Under the pieces are notes generated by a model, which was given only the letters and a program-made list of their open reading frames with translations, had not been told where the DNA came from and ran no database searches. The position numbers and the translations under genes were made by a program. Of a DNA stretch of 64,000 nt, positions 26,204-36,484 are shown one piece after another (the first letter of the stretch is position 1; each line of letters begins with the position of its first letter). This stretch comes from Mesorhizobium sp. WSM4904 (GTDB lineage: Bacteria; Pseudomonadota; Alphaproteobacteria; Rhizobiales; Rhizobiaceae), in assembly GCF_029674545.1 (NCBI RefSeq), contig NZ_CP121354.1, positions 4,597,001-4,661,000 of the forward strand, given 5' to 3'.

Positions 26204-29200
26204 ATGGAATTGGACGCGGGCATGAAGGCAAATGTCCTCTGGCGATCTTCTGCTGCCTCATTGCTGATCTGCGGTACGGTGTCCGTCGTCGGCTTCGCCT
26301 CTATTGAGCCGTCGCCGGCTTTCGCGGCGGGGGGTGCGGGCGGCCCCGGCGTTGCCGGCGGCGTCAACCCGGGAGATTCCGGCCAGGATGCCCCAGTTGG
26401 CTCCGGCGGTGGCGGTGGCGGCGGTGGTCCGGGTGCGGCCGGCGGCACCGGCGGAGGCGACTTTTCTGGAGGCATTTTCCAGCCGGGAGCCCTGGGAGGA
26501 GCAGGCGGAATCACGCCTGGAGCGGATGGCGAGGACGGCGACACCGGTTATAGCCGCGGCGGGCCTGGCGGTGGCGGCGGCGGCGGCGGCGCGCATGGCA
26601 TCGAGAGCACCACCACGATCGACAACCAAGTCGGTCAGACCCTGGCCGGCGGCAAAGGTGGAAATGGCGGCAAAGGCGGTGCGGTCGGCTACGGCGGAGG
26701 CGGCGGCGCCGGCGGCTATGGCGCGGTGCTGAGCGCGCCCGGCCGAGTCAGCAATGCCGGCACAGTTACGGGCGGCGACGGCGGCAATGGCGCGACGCAC
26801 GACTACGCCGGCGGCGGCGACGGCGGGGCCGGTGTTCTCACAGGCGACGGCGCGACCGTCACCAACCAAGGCAACGGGTTGCTGCAAGGAGGGGCCGGAG
26901 GTTGGGGCTTCTATATCCTCGACTCAGGCAAGGGCGGCAGCGGCCTCATAGGTGGCAACGATGCAAACGTCACCAACCTTGACGCGGCTGCTATCGTCGG
27001 AGGCAATGGCGGCAGCACGCCCGTGGACAGCACCGGCAGCGTCGTCACAGGAGACCGGGGCCGCGGCGGGGATGGCGGCGCGGGTATCGAACTCGGCAAC
27101 AATGCGGTCATCTTCAATCGGAATGCAGCCACGATCGCTGGCGGCGATGGCGGCGACAGCCGACACGGCGACGGCGGCAAGGGCGGCTCCGGCATCAGCG
27201 TCGGGCTGGGGGCGACGATCGGCAACAGCGCATCGATCACCGGCGGCGACGGCGGAAACGCCGGCAGTGTTCTTGACGGGGTGCCTACGTTCGGGGGCGC
27301 GGGCGGCGCCGGCGTAAGCGGTTCCGGCCTTCTGACCAATACCGGAACGATCACCGGCGGCAATGGCGGCGCGGCCGGCGGCGCGAGCACTGCCGGCCAA
27401 GGTGGCGAGGGCGTCTCGGGATCGAATCTCACCATCATCAACAGCGGCACGATCAGCGGCGGCTTTGCCGCCGATGGCCTCGGCGTGCGAGCCAACGCCA
27501 TCAGCTTCACCGGAGGCGTCAACCATCTGGAACTGCATGGGGGTTTTGCCGTCAACGGAAACGTGGTCGCGGCCGGCATGCAAGATACGCTGGCGCTTGG
27601 CGGCGCCGCCGACGGCGTCTTCGATGCCTCCGCCATCGGCTCGCAATACCAAGGCTTCGAGATATTCGAGAAAACCGGCTCGAGCACATGGAGGCTGACC
27701 GGCGCCACGGACGCGGTCACGCCGTGGATCATTGCCGGCGGCACTCTGTCAGTCTCTTCGGACGCCAATCTCGGCGATCCCGGCGGCAGTCTCACATTGG
27801 ACGGCGGCACGCTGCAGAACACGGCTTCATTCACAAGCGCGCGTCAAGTCGTCATCGGCGACAACGGCGCCACGTTCCTGACCGACGCCAATCTTGCTTT
27901 GGCCGGAGCGATCAGCGGCGATGGCCTCTTCAACAAGAGCGGCGCCGGCACGCTGACGCTGTCGGGCACCAACAGCTATACCGGCGGCACCCGCATCCTC
28001 GCCGGCACGCTGGAGGCGGCCGGCGGCCACGCGATCGGCGACGCCTCCTCCGTTTTCCTGCTCGGCGGCAACTTGCGAATCCAAAATGACGAGACGATTG
28101 CCACGCTATCCTCGGGGGACACGGCTTTCGGCAATGTCGAGCTTGCCGGCGGCAATCTGACGGTCAGCCAGAACTCGGCCAGGGTCACCAGCTATTTCTA
28201 CGGCGGCATCACCGGCAGCGGCGGCTTCATCAAGGACGGAACTTTCCGCCAAGTGCTGGCTGGCGACAGTAGCTACACCGGTGCGACCCAGATCCTTGCC
28301 GGCACGCTGTTTGCCGTCGGCGCCGGGCGCGATTCCATTCCCGACGGTTCCGCGGTGACGATTGCCGCCGGCGCCACGCTGTCGCTGGTCCGGCCGACGA
28401 CCGTGCTGCCCGGCGTGGAGAGCGACGACGAAACGATCGGCTCGCTCGCGGGTGCCGGCACTGTCCTTCTCGGCGGCAGCACGCTGACCGTGGGCGCCGA
28501 CGGCACCAGCACGACCTTTTCGGGGCTCATCTCCGGAACGGGCGGCCTCACAAAGACAGGCGCCGGCGCGTTGAACCTCACCGGCGACAATTCCGGCTTC
28601 AGCGGCCCGACCTCGATCGAGGGCGGCACACTGCGGGTGAACGGCAACATCGGAGGCAATGTTGGCGTCGAGACCGGCGGCACGCTCGGCGGCTCGGGGA
28701 CGATCGGCGGCAACGTCAGCGTCGCCGGCGTGATCGCGCCCGGCAATTCGATCGGCACGCTGACGGTGGACGGCGACTATGTTCAACTCGGAGGCTCGAC
28801 ATATGTCGCCGAGATCGACCCCGCCGGGAATTCCGATTTGATCGACGTTGGCGGCGTGGCGACGATAGAGGGCGGCACGGTCTTCGCACTGAAGGCACCA
28901 GGCGGCTATGCGGTGGGGACGCGCTATACGATCCTGACCGCCGATGACGGCGTCACCGGCACCTTTGGCTCACTGACCCAGAACGCGCCCTTCGTCAGTC
29001 TCGCTCTGATCTACGATCCCGGGGCCGTCTATCTCGATGTCACGCGCAACCAGGTCGCGTTCTGTGACGTCGCCGCCACCCGCAACCAATGCGCCACCGG
29101 TCAAGGCGCCGAGAGCCTTGGGCAGGGCAATGCGGTCTATGACGCGATCGCCGGCCTGCCCGACAGCGAAACCGCGCGCGCCGCCTTCGACCAGCTTTCC

Positions 29201-29389
29201 GGCGAAGTCCATGCCTCGATCAAGGGCGCGATGCTGGAGGACAGCCGCTTCGTGCGCGAGGCGGCAACGGCACGGGTGCGAAGCGCTTTCGAGGGTGTCG
29301 CTGCCTCGCCACTGCCGGTTATGGCCTACGGCGACGGTGGACCGGTATCGGCGCCAGCCGATATCGGTCGCTTCGCCGTATGGGCCTAG
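26204..29389 (+). CDS. Autotransporter, Gly-rich passenger and start of the barrel; ends at a premature amber codon
   Basis: A 1061-residue product: signal peptide (MKANVLWRSSAASLLICGTV with a predicted cut after SPAFA), a Gly-rich passenger from about residue 40 to 430 made of GGxGG-type runs, then autotransporter-associated beta-strand repeats such as GAGTLTLSGTNSYTGGTRIL and GAGALNLTGDNSGFSGPTSI, and a linker GSGTIGGNVSVAGVIAPGNS. The conserved region before the barrel (RSAFEGVAASPLP and GRFAVWA) is reached, then a TAG stops translation. The same frame continues 798 nt with an intact barrel. As read, the protein cannot insert in the outer membrane. ATG at 26204 follows GGAG; ATG at 26222 is an alternative start. 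Confidence 0.8.
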   Translation: MELDAGMKANVLWRSSAASLLICGTVSVVGFASIEPSPAFAAGGAGGPGVAGGVNPGDSGQDAPVGSGGGGGGGGPGAAGGTGGGDFSGGIFQPGALGGAGGITPGADGEDGDTGYSRGGPGGGGGGGGAHGIESTTTIDNQVGQTLAGGKGGNGGKGGAVGYGGGGGAGGYGAVLSAPGRVSNAGTVTGGDGGNGATHDYAGGGDGGAGVLTGDGATVTNQGNGLLQGGAGGWGFYILDSGKGGSGLIGGNDANVTNLDAAAIVGGNGGSTPVDSTGSVVTGDRGRGGDGGAGIELGNNAVIFNRNAATIAGGDGGDSRHGDGGKGGSGISVGLGATIGNSASITGGDGGNAGSVLDGVPTFGGAGGAGVSGSGLLTNTGTITGGNGGAAGGASTAGQGGEGVSGSNLTIINSGTISGGFAADGLGVRANAISFTGGVNHLELHGGFAVNGNVVAAGMQDTLALGGAADGVFDASAIGSQYQGFEIFEKTGSSTWRLTGATDAVTPWIIAGGTLSVSSDANLGDPGGSLTLDGGTLQNTASFTSARQVVIGDNGATFLTDANLALAGAISGDGLFNKSGAGTLTLSGTNSYTGGTRILAGTLEAAGGHAIGDASSVFLLGGNLRIQNDETIATLSSGDTAFGNVELAGGNLTVSQNSARVTSYFYGGITGSGGFIKDGTFRQVLAGDSSYTGATQILAGTLFAVGAGRDSIPDGSAVTIAAGATLSLVRPTTVLPGVESDDETIGSLAGAGTVLLGGSTLTVGADGTSTTFSGLISGTGGLTKTGAGALNLTGDNSGFSGPTSIEGGTLRVNGNIGGNVGVETGGTLGGSGTIGGNVSVAGVIAPGNSIGTLTVDGDYVQLGGSTYVAEIDPAGNSDLIDVGGVATIEGGTVFALKAPGGYAVGTRYTILTADDGVTGTFGSLTQNAPFVSLALIYDPGAVYLDVTRNQVAFCDVAATRNQCATGQGAESLGQGNAVYDAIAGLPDSETARAAFDQLSGEVHASIKGAMLEDSRFVREAATARVRSAFEGVAASPLPVMAYGDGGPVSAPADIGRFAVWA

Positions 29390-30187
29390 GCGTTCGGCTC
29401 TTGGGGCAAGATCGATGGCGACGGCAATGCGGCGGCTCTGGATCACGATACCGGCGGCCTGCTCGTCGGCGCCGATGCGCCGGTCGGCGACTGGCGCGTC
29501 GGCGCGCTGGCCGGCTACAGCCACTCGTCCTTCGACGTAGATGATCGCGCCTCTTCGGCATCGAGCGACAATTATCACCTGGGCGTCTATGGCGGTCGGC
29601 AATGGGGCGTTCTCGGCCTCAGGGCCGGCGCCGCCTATAGCTGGCACGATGTGGAGGCGGCCCGATCGGTCGCCTTCACCGGTTTCGCCGATGCACCGTC
29701 GGCCAGCTATGACGCGGGAACGGCACAGATATTCACCGAACTCGGCTACAGGATCGAGCCCGGCAACATCGGTTTCGAGCCGTTCGCCGGCCTCGCCTAT
29801 GTCAACGTCCATACCGACGGCTTCACCGAGACGGACGGCCCGGCGGCGCTCGCCAGCCAGGCCTCCAATACCGACGCCACCTTCACCACGATAGGCCTGC
29901 GCGCCTCGACCGCCTTTGCGCTTGGCACCGTCAGCGCGACGGCGCGCGGCACACTCGGCTGGCGTCACGCCTTTGGCGACACCACGCCGCTGGTGGTCAA
30001 CGCCTTTGCCGGCGGCAATAACTTCACCATTGCCGGCGCGCCGATCGCACGGGATGCCGCCGTTGTCGAGGCTGGTCTCGACCTCGACATCGCGCCCGAG
30101 GCCAGTTTCGGCCTGTCCTACTCCGGCCAGATCGCAAGCCGCGCCCGCAACCACGGCTTCAAGGCTCAACTCGGCTTCAGGTTCTGA
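29390..30187 (+). pseudogene. Autotransporter beta-barrel, cut off from its passenger by an in-frame TAG
   Basis: Directly after the TAG at 29387-29389 the same frame reads AFGSWGKIDGDGNAAALDHD and continues for 265 residues to a natural stop. It is a complete autotransporter barrel: alternating strands such as WRVGALAGYSHSSFDVDD and NYHLGVYGGRQWGVLGLRAG, and a C-terminal phenylalanine (FKAQLGFRF), the outer-membrane insertion signal. Homologues usually read W-A/G-Q-G/A-FGSWG here, so the TAG most likely arose from a Gln CAG by one base change. A sequencing error or a recent mutation are both possible. An internal start at 29651 would give only a partial barrel. Confidence 0.8.
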
Positions 30188-30361
30188 CCGCCTGACGAGG
30201 ATCCGGCGTGGCCGTACGATGATGCCCGCGCCACACCACCGCGACAGCGCGCTCGCCTGTTTCACCGCTGCCATGGGCGTTCCGATTGCTGGCACAATCG
30301 TGTCGCATTGGTCAGCGGCAAACGCGCGTGATAAAAGCGCGGCCAAAAGAGAGTTTTGGCG

Positions 30362-31393
<1,032 letters not shown>

Positions 31394-31480
31394 CCTCCTC
31401 CCCATCGCCTTTGAGGTCTTGCTGTCCAGGTAAGCCCACCGGGCGATTTTGGGCGTCCAGAGAAATTCCGCTTGCAAATC

Positions 31481-31512
31481 GCAATCAGTCAAGCTATTCC
31501 GTAACTGATTGC
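31481..31512. promoter_or_regulatory. Inverted repeat upstream of the DHFR-like gene
   Basis: Perfect 9 bp arms GCAATCAGT (31481-31489) and ACTGATTGC (31504-31512) with a 14 bp spacer, 28 bp before the start codon of the DHFR-like gene. A looser direct copy (AACTGGTTTAG) follows. The site overlaps the expected promoter and could bind a dimeric repressor. Confidence 0.45.
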
Positions 31513-31539
31513 ACATTACAACTGGTTTAGGAGGCAATC

Positions 31540-32187
31540 ATGTCCAAGCTGCGTGTCAACGCTTTCACCCTGTCGCTCGACGGCTACGGCGCCGGTCCGG
31601 ATCAGACTCTCGAAACCCCGCTCGGCGTCGGCGGCGAAGCCCTGCATAAATGGATGATCGGCACCCGCACCTTTCGCGAGATGGTGATCGGCAAGGAGGG
31701 CGGCACCACCGACATCGACGATAGCTTCGCGGTGCGCAGCTTCGAGAATGTCGGCGCCTGGATCCTCGGCCGCAACATGTTCGGGCCGATCCGCGGCGAG
31801 TGGCCGGACGAGAACTGGAAAGGCTGGTGGGGCGACAACCCGCCCTATCAGGTGCCGGTCTTCGTGCTCACCCATCACAAGCGCGCGCCGATCGTCATGG
31901 AAGGCGGCACGACGTTCCATTTCGTCACCGACGGCATCCATTCGGCGCTCGAACAGGCGAAGGCGGCGGCCAACGGCAAGGACGTACGCGTCGGCGGCGG
32001 CGTTTCGACTGTGCGGCAATATCTGCAAGAGAGGCTCATCGACGAGATGCATCTGGCCATCTCGCCTCTCCTGCTCGGCTCCGGCGAGCATCTTTTCGCC
32101 GGTCTCGACATGCCGAAGCTCGGCTACCGCTGCACCAGCCAGGTCGCGACGGCCGATGCCACGCATGTGATGATCGGGAGGGATTAG
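31540..32187 (+). CDS. Dihydrofolate reductase family protein (RibD C-terminal type)
   Basis: A 215-residue protein of the RibD_C/DHFR-like superfamily. It begins MSKLRVNAFTLSLDGYGAGPDQ, typical of the group, and the NADPH-binding stretch is VRVGGGVSTVRQYLQERLIDEMHLAISPLLLGSG. A strong AGGAGG lies six bases upstream. These enzymes are widespread and mostly uncharacterised; dihydrofolate reduction itself is not implied. It is a single gene with an inverted repeat in its promoter, so it may be induced by an unknown signal. Confidence 0.85.
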   Translation: MSKLRVNAFTLSLDGYGAGPDQTLETPLGVGGEALHKWMIGTRTFREMVIGKEGGTTDIDDSFAVRSFENVGAWILGRNMFGPIRGEWPDENWKGWWGDNPPYQVPVFVLTHHKRAPIVMEGGTTFHFVTDGIHSALEQAKAAANGKDVRVGGGVSTVRQYLQERLIDEMHLAISPLLLGSGEHLFAGLDMPKLGYRCTSQVATADATHVMIGRD

Positions 32188-32237
32188 GAAATAGACCCAA
32201 CGTCTTGTGATGATTGGCGAAACCCTTGGGGGCAGGC

Positions 32238-32420
32238 CCTTTCTCCCCGTCACTATACGGGGAGAAATGCCCGGCAGGGCAATGAGGGGCGGCGCTACCG
32301 ATCCAGTTATTTTGCCGACAATACGACCGACTGCAGCGATTTACCGACTTCAATTTTCGAGGTGGGCGCCGCCCCCTCATCCGCCCTTCGGGCACCTTCT
32401 CCCCGTGAACGGGGAGAAGG
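32238..32420. repeat. Palindromic intergenic repeat with nested CTCCCCGT hairpins
   Basis: The left arm (about 32238-32295) has CTCCCCGTCACTATACGGGGAG then ATGAGGGGCGGCGC; the right arm (32366-32420) is its inverted, slightly diverged copy (GCGCCGCCCCCTCATCCGCC, then CTCCCCGTGAACGGGGAG). The 70 bp centre is not shared with the other elements. It fills the gap between two convergent genes and is related to the elements at 47340 and 51386. Confidence 0.85.
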
Positions 32421-32429
32421 TAATACGCC

Positions 32430-33350
32430 TCAATACTTCGCCGGTACATAAAGCTCGCGCGGCAGCACCTGGCGCTCGTAGGACGGGTTGAAGACACGCT
32501 CCGGCAGCGTGATCTCCTCATGCGGCACGTCCTCATAGGGCATCTGCTGCAGCAGATGGTCGATGCAGTTCAGCCGCGCCCGCTTCTTGTCGTTGCCTTC
32601 GACGATGAACCAGGGCGCCTCCTTGATGTTGGTGCGGGCGAAGGTCTCTTCCTTGGCCTTGGTGTACTGCTCCCAGCGCACGCGCGACTGCAGGTCCATC
32701 GGCGACAGCTTCCACTGCTTCATCGGATCGTGGATGCGCATCAGGAAGCGCATCTGCTGCTCCTCGTCGGTGATCGAGAACCAGTATTTCACCAGCGTGA
32801 TGCCGGAGCGCACAAGCATGCGTTCGAATTCCGGCACGTCGCGGAAGAATTCCTCCACCTGCTCGGGATTGGCAAAGCCCATCACGCGCTCGACGCCGGA
32901 GCGGTTGTACCAGGAACGATCGAACAGCACGATCTCGCCGCCCGCCGGCAGATGCGGCACGTAGCGCTGGAAATACCATTGCGACTTCTCGCGCTCGGTC
33001 GGCGCCGGCAGCGCCACGACGCGGCAGATGCGCGGGTTGAGGCGCTGGGTGATACGCTTGATGACGCCGCCCTTACCGGCGGAGTCGCGGCCCTCGAAAA
33101 TCACCACCAGCTTCTTCTTGTGGTAGGCGACCCAGGACTGCAGCTTGATCAGTTCCGACTGCAGCCGCAGCAGCTCGCGGAAATAGGTCATCCGCTCGAT
33201 GGAGGGCGGATGCGACTTCTTGTAGATCCTGGCGATCTCGAGCGAGAGCGCGGGCTCGGAAATCTCCAGCTCATAGTCCTCGTCGAGCGTGTCCTCGAGC
33301 TCGGCTTCCAGCCAGTCCTTGGCTCCGGAATTCGTTTTGAGTTCGTTCAT
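32430..33350 (-). CDS. ppk2: Polyphosphate kinase 2
   Basis: A 306-residue PPK2 that transfers phosphate between polyphosphate and nucleotides (direction and base preference not decided). Walker A is GRDSAGKGG at residues 87-95 and Walker B FDRSWYNR at 143-150; the lid region is SGITLVKYWFSITDEEQQMRF. The N-terminal 50 residues are acidic. The ATG at 33350 (MNELKTNSG) was chosen over a much longer frame overlapping the next gene. Its stop is ten bases from a palindromic repeat that may serve as terminator. Confidence 0.93.
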   Translation of the reverse strand: MNELKTNSGAKDWLEAELEDTLDEDYELEISEPALSLEIARIYKKSHPPSIERMTYFRELLRLQSELIKLQSWVAYHKKKLVVIFEGRDSAGKGGVIKRITQRLNPRICRVVALPAPTEREKSQWYFQRYVPHLPAGGEIVLFDRSWYNRSGVERVMGFANPEQVEEFFRDVPEFERMLVRSGITLVKYWFSITDEEQQMRFLMRIHDPMKQWKLSPMDLQSRVRWEQYTKAKEETFARTNIKEAPWFIVEGNDKKRARLNCIDHLLQQMPYEDVPHEEITLPERVFNPSYERQVLPRELYVPAKY

Positions 33351-33611
33351 CGCGCAGCTCCTGCCTGCCAGCCACTTTCGCCTCGGATGCGTTCCGGCCC
33401 GGGAAACGCAACTCCGTAAGCCGACTGAGATACAGATGCGCAATGACGGTTTTATTGCAAGCGCGGACCAGCATACTGGACTAGCTGATATGTGATCGGC
33501 CCGTATCGATGGCGGGGCGACAAGCCGCCGGAATTGTCCTACAAATACCCTCCGCCTCTTTCCGGCGCCCGCCACGGCGCGCCTTTTCAAAACAAATCGC
33601 GAGGACCTGAC

Positions 33612-34655
33612 ATGGAATACCGCACGCTTGGCCGTTCCGGCCTCAAGGTTTCGACACTGACGCTTGGCACGATGACCTTCGGCGGCACAGGCCCGTTCGC
33701 CGCCGTCGGCAATTCCGATCTTTCGGAGGCCAGGCGCATCATCGACACCTGCATCGATGCCGGCATCAACCTCATCGACACCGCCAACGTCTATTCCAAT
33801 GGCCTGTCGGAGGAGATCGTCGGCGAGGCGCTCGGCGGCAAGCGCAAGAACGATGTGCTCATCGCCTCCAAGGCGCGCATGCGGATCGGCAGCGGCCCCA
33901 ACGACGAAGGCCTGTCGCGCCACCATCTGATCCGCGAATGCGAGAGAAGCCTGAAGCGGCTCAAGACCGATGTCATCGACATCTATTTCCTGCACGAATG
34001 GGACGGCGTCACGCCGCTGGAGGAGACGATCGCCGCACTCGACACCTTGGTCGGCCAGGGCAAGGTCCGTTATGTCGGCTGCTCCAACTATTCCGGCTGG
34101 CAGGTGATGAAGGCGCTCTCGATCAGCGACAGCCATCATCAGCCACGCTTCGTCACCCAGCAGATCCACTACACGCTGGAAGCGCGCGAGGCGGAGTACG
34201 AGTTGCTGCCGATCTCGGTCGACCAGGGCCTTGGCGTGCTGGTGTGGAGCCCGCTGGCCGGCGGCCTGCTTTCCGGCAAATACCGCCGCGATAGCCCGAC
34301 GGCGCGCCAGCTTGGCGGCTGGTCGGAACCGCCGATCCGCGACGAGGACAGGCTGTGGCGCATCGTCGACGTGCTGGTCGAGATCGGCAAGGCGCGCGGC
34401 GTTTCGGCGGCTCAGGTGGCGCTTGCCTGGCTGCTCGGCCGCCCGGCCGTTTCTTCGCTGGTGATCGGCGCCCGCAATGAAACCCAGTTGAAGGACAACC
34501 TTGCCGCGGCAAGCCTGACGCTGTCGTTGGATGAGCGCTTGCGGCTCGACGCCGTCAGCCGGCCACCGGTGCTTTACCCATACTGGCACCAGCAGTTCAC
34601 CGCCAAGGACCGGTTCGGCCCGGCCGATCTTGTGCTTGATCGCAGTGTCATCTGA
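33612..34655 (+). CDS. Aldo/keto reductase
   Basis: A 347-residue NADPH-dependent oxidoreductase of the AKR superfamily, near the YdhF/YajO/voltage-channel beta group. Family features: MEYRTLGRSGLKVSTLTLGTM, the catalytic Asp/Tyr segment NLIDTANVYSNGLSEEIVGEAL, a Lys in IASKARMRIG, and the His-equivalent region IDIYFLHEWDGVTPLEET. The C-terminal NADPH-binding part is SSLVIGARNETQLKDNL. The start has GAGGA upstream. It converges with the GT90 gene with a six-base gap. Substrate unknown. Confidence 0.9.
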   Translation: MEYRTLGRSGLKVSTLTLGTMTFGGTGPFAAVGNSDLSEARRIIDTCIDAGINLIDTANVYSNGLSEEIVGEALGGKRKNDVLIASKARMRIGSGPNDEGLSRHHLIRECERSLKRLKTDVIDIYFLHEWDGVTPLEETIAALDTLVGQGKVRYVGCSNYSGWQVMKALSISDSHHQPRFVTQQIHYTLEAREAEYELLPISVDQGLGVLVWSPLAGGLLSGKYRRDSPTARQLGGWSEPPIRDEDRLWRIVDVLVEIGKARGVSAAQVALAWLLGRPAVSSLVIGARNETQLKDNLAAASLTLSLDERLRLDAVSRPPVLYPYWHQQFTAKDRFGPADLVLDRSVI

Positions 34656-34661
34656 GGACCG

Positions 34662-35633
34662 TCAGCCTGTGATGTAGCGCCAGACTTCCGGATCGGGTTC
34701 GATCTGGCCGCTCAGCACGAAATATTTGTAGAGGACGAGCAGCGAGACCGCCCGCTCGTCCTTTTCGTTGCTGAACCGGCGGCAGTAGGCGTTTGCCGCC
34801 GTTGTGATGCGTTGGGCTTCCGCAGGATGCTTTTCGAAATAGGCGATCTTGTCGGCGACATCCGAAAAATCCGGCGCCAGCGGCACGTAGTGGACATTGG
34901 CCTCGAGCTCAGCTTCGGCGAACCATGTCTCGTAGGTCGGAGGCGGCATCAGGCAGAGCGAATTCGAGCTCATGATCCATTTCAGGTTCGTCGCCACGTC
35001 GTTGCCTTCGAGCGAGACGATGTAGCGGAACTGCAGCTGCTGCGGGATCGTGAGGTAGGGCTTGCGGTAGTTCTCCGGCGCGCTCGGCTTGGGCGAGCCC
35101 GCATCGCAAACCGGCAAACCGCGCACGGCATCGACGAACCGCTTCCGGATCGGATTGTTGAGATCGCCGCGCCAGACCGCCATCGGGCGCTTGTCGGCGA
35201 AGGACAAGCTGTCGCGGGGAAACCGGAAATGACGGAACTTGTCGAGCTTCATGATCACGGCATTGCCGTTGTCGTCACGGATAGGCCGATCCTTGACAAT
35301 CGCCGGCATCCTGGGCACGTTAACGACATCGCCGAACTCGAGATCGATGAGCAGGCCGCGATCGAAGTAGCGCGCGAACTCCTTCAGATCGTAATAATAC
35401 ATGCTGCCGAACTTGGGTATTTGACCGGCCGGTACGGCCGCCGCGCTCGGCACGAAGCTATGGTCGAGCCTGTTGTAGTAGTTGACTCGATCACGGACCG
35501 TTTTGCCGGAGAGCTTCGCCTGCCGCAGGCGGCCAGCCAGGCGCTGGCGAAAGAGAGCCTGCGGCACCACATCGCGCGTGATGTTGCGTATGAAATAAAA
35601 TACCCGTGCTGCGGTGCGTAAGGGCGAGGCCAT
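34662..35633 (-). CDS. Family 90 glycosyltransferase (CAP10/LpsA-like)
   Basis: A 323-residue protein. The region KRPMAVWRGDLNNPIRKRFVDAVR and SLEGNDVATNLKWIMSSNSLCLMPPPTYETWFAE matches the GT90/CAP10 family, which includes bacterial LPS glycosyltransferases such as LpsA. The N-terminus is basic (RTAARVFYFIRNITRDVVPQ) and could associate with the membrane. It is a lone gene, so the target saccharide (LPS core or capsule) cannot be told. The ATG at 35633 is the first in frame. Confidence 0.78.
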   Translation of the reverse strand: MASPLRTAARVFYFIRNITRDVVPQALFRQRLAGRLRQAKLSGKTVRDRVNYYNRLDHSFVPSAAAVPAGQIPKFGSMYYYDLKEFARYFDRGLLIDLEFGDVVNVPRMPAIVKDRPIRDDNGNAVIMKLDKFRHFRFPRDSLSFADKRPMAVWRGDLNNPIRKRFVDAVRGLPVCDAGSPKPSAPENYRKPYLTIPQQLQFRYIVSLEGNDVATNLKWIMSSNSLCLMPPPTYETWFAEAELEANVHYVPLAPDFSDVADKIAYFEKHPAEAQRITTAANAYCRRFSNEKDERAVSLLVLYKYFVLSGQIEPDPEVWRYITG

Positions 35634-35762
35634 GCGTCCGTCGTTTCAGTAGTGCGGTGTTGTTCCCCGCACCTCCTACAGCATTGCGCCGCACATCTTG
35701 CAAGCCCGCGCGCCGTGACGAACTTGTGAGAGTCCTTATATTCGGGCGACGGTAGAGAGTAA

Positions 35763-36428
35763 TCAGGTAGCGACGACGGCGAAACCCCTGGCGCGCAGGC
35801 CGCGCCGATCCTCATGCAGCGATGTCACCAGCCGGTCGCGGCTGCCCGCGATATGGGCCGAGAGCAGCCGCGCCGCGTCGTCGGCGTCCCCGTTCCGCAC
35901 GGCTGCCAGGATGGCATGGTGCTCGGCCCAGGCGCGCCCCAATGCCGCCTCGTCGCGCACTTCCAGCCAGCGGGCGCGCGACAGTCTCGTCATCGCGTCG
36001 CGCACGGCTCGCAACAGGAATTCATTGCCGGAGAGCCTGGCCAGCTCGATGTGAAAATCCATGCCGACGCGGTGCCATTCCTCGCGCGGCGTCTCGGCGT
36101 CGCAGGAATCGAGCATTGCCGCGATCACCTCGACCCCGCTGCGGTCCTCAAGCGCCGCCGTCAGCCTCACCGCCGCCACCTCGACCGCCTCGCGATAGAC
36201 GGCGATCTGGCCAAGCTCGGCAAGGTTGATCGGCGCCACGGTCCAGCCGCGGCCGTCGCGGCCGATCAGCCCTTCGGTCTCGAGCCGCAGCAATGCGGCC
36301 CTGACCGGGGTGCGCGAGGCGCCGAAGCGGCTTTCGATCCAGCGCTCGGTCAGCCGCTCGCCCGGGCCGATCTCCAGCCCGAGGATCATCTCGCGAAGCT
36401 GCCTTTCGACGTTCTGCATCTGCGACAT
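35763..36428 (-). CDS. GntR-family transcriptional regulator (FCD subgroup)
   Basis: A 221-residue regulator. The winged helix at the N-terminus is LGLEIGPGERLTERWIESRFGASRTPVRAALLRLETEGLIGRDGRGWTVAP, and the C-terminal all-helical FCD domain has FHIELARLSGNEFLLRAV and EHHAILAAVRNGDADDAARLLSAHI, with the metal/ligand-binding His residues. The ATG at 36428 (MSQMQNVER) was chosen; longer frames extend through the operator. It is divergent from an MFS efflux gene with palindromic sites between them and probably controls both. Confidence 0.88.
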   Translation of the reverse strand: MSQMQNVERQLREMILGLEIGPGERLTERWIESRFGASRTPVRAALLRLETEGLIGRDGRGWTVAPINLAELGQIAVYREAVEVAAVRLTAALEDRSGVEVIAAMLDSCDAETPREEWHRVGMDFHIELARLSGNEFLLRAVRDAMTRLSRARWLEVRDEAALGRAWAEHHAILAAVRNGDADDAARLLSAHIAGSRDRLVTSLHEDRRGLRARGFAVVAT

Positions 36429-36484
36429 CGTTCGTTCCACTTTTCGGACGCCGCATTGACAGCGGCTGGGTTCGGGTTCATGAC

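Noticed and set aside
29387..29389. TAG read as pyrrolysine or selenocysteine
   Set aside because: Selenocysteine uses TGA, pyrrolysine is not expected here, and Gln is usual in homologues at this place; a nonsense change or sequence error is simpler.
29651..30187. Autotransporter barrel fragment as an independent gene
   Set aside because: Its frame is continuous with the passenger up to the TAG at 29387, and the start at 29651 omits conserved barrel strands, so it is the 3' part of a broken gene.
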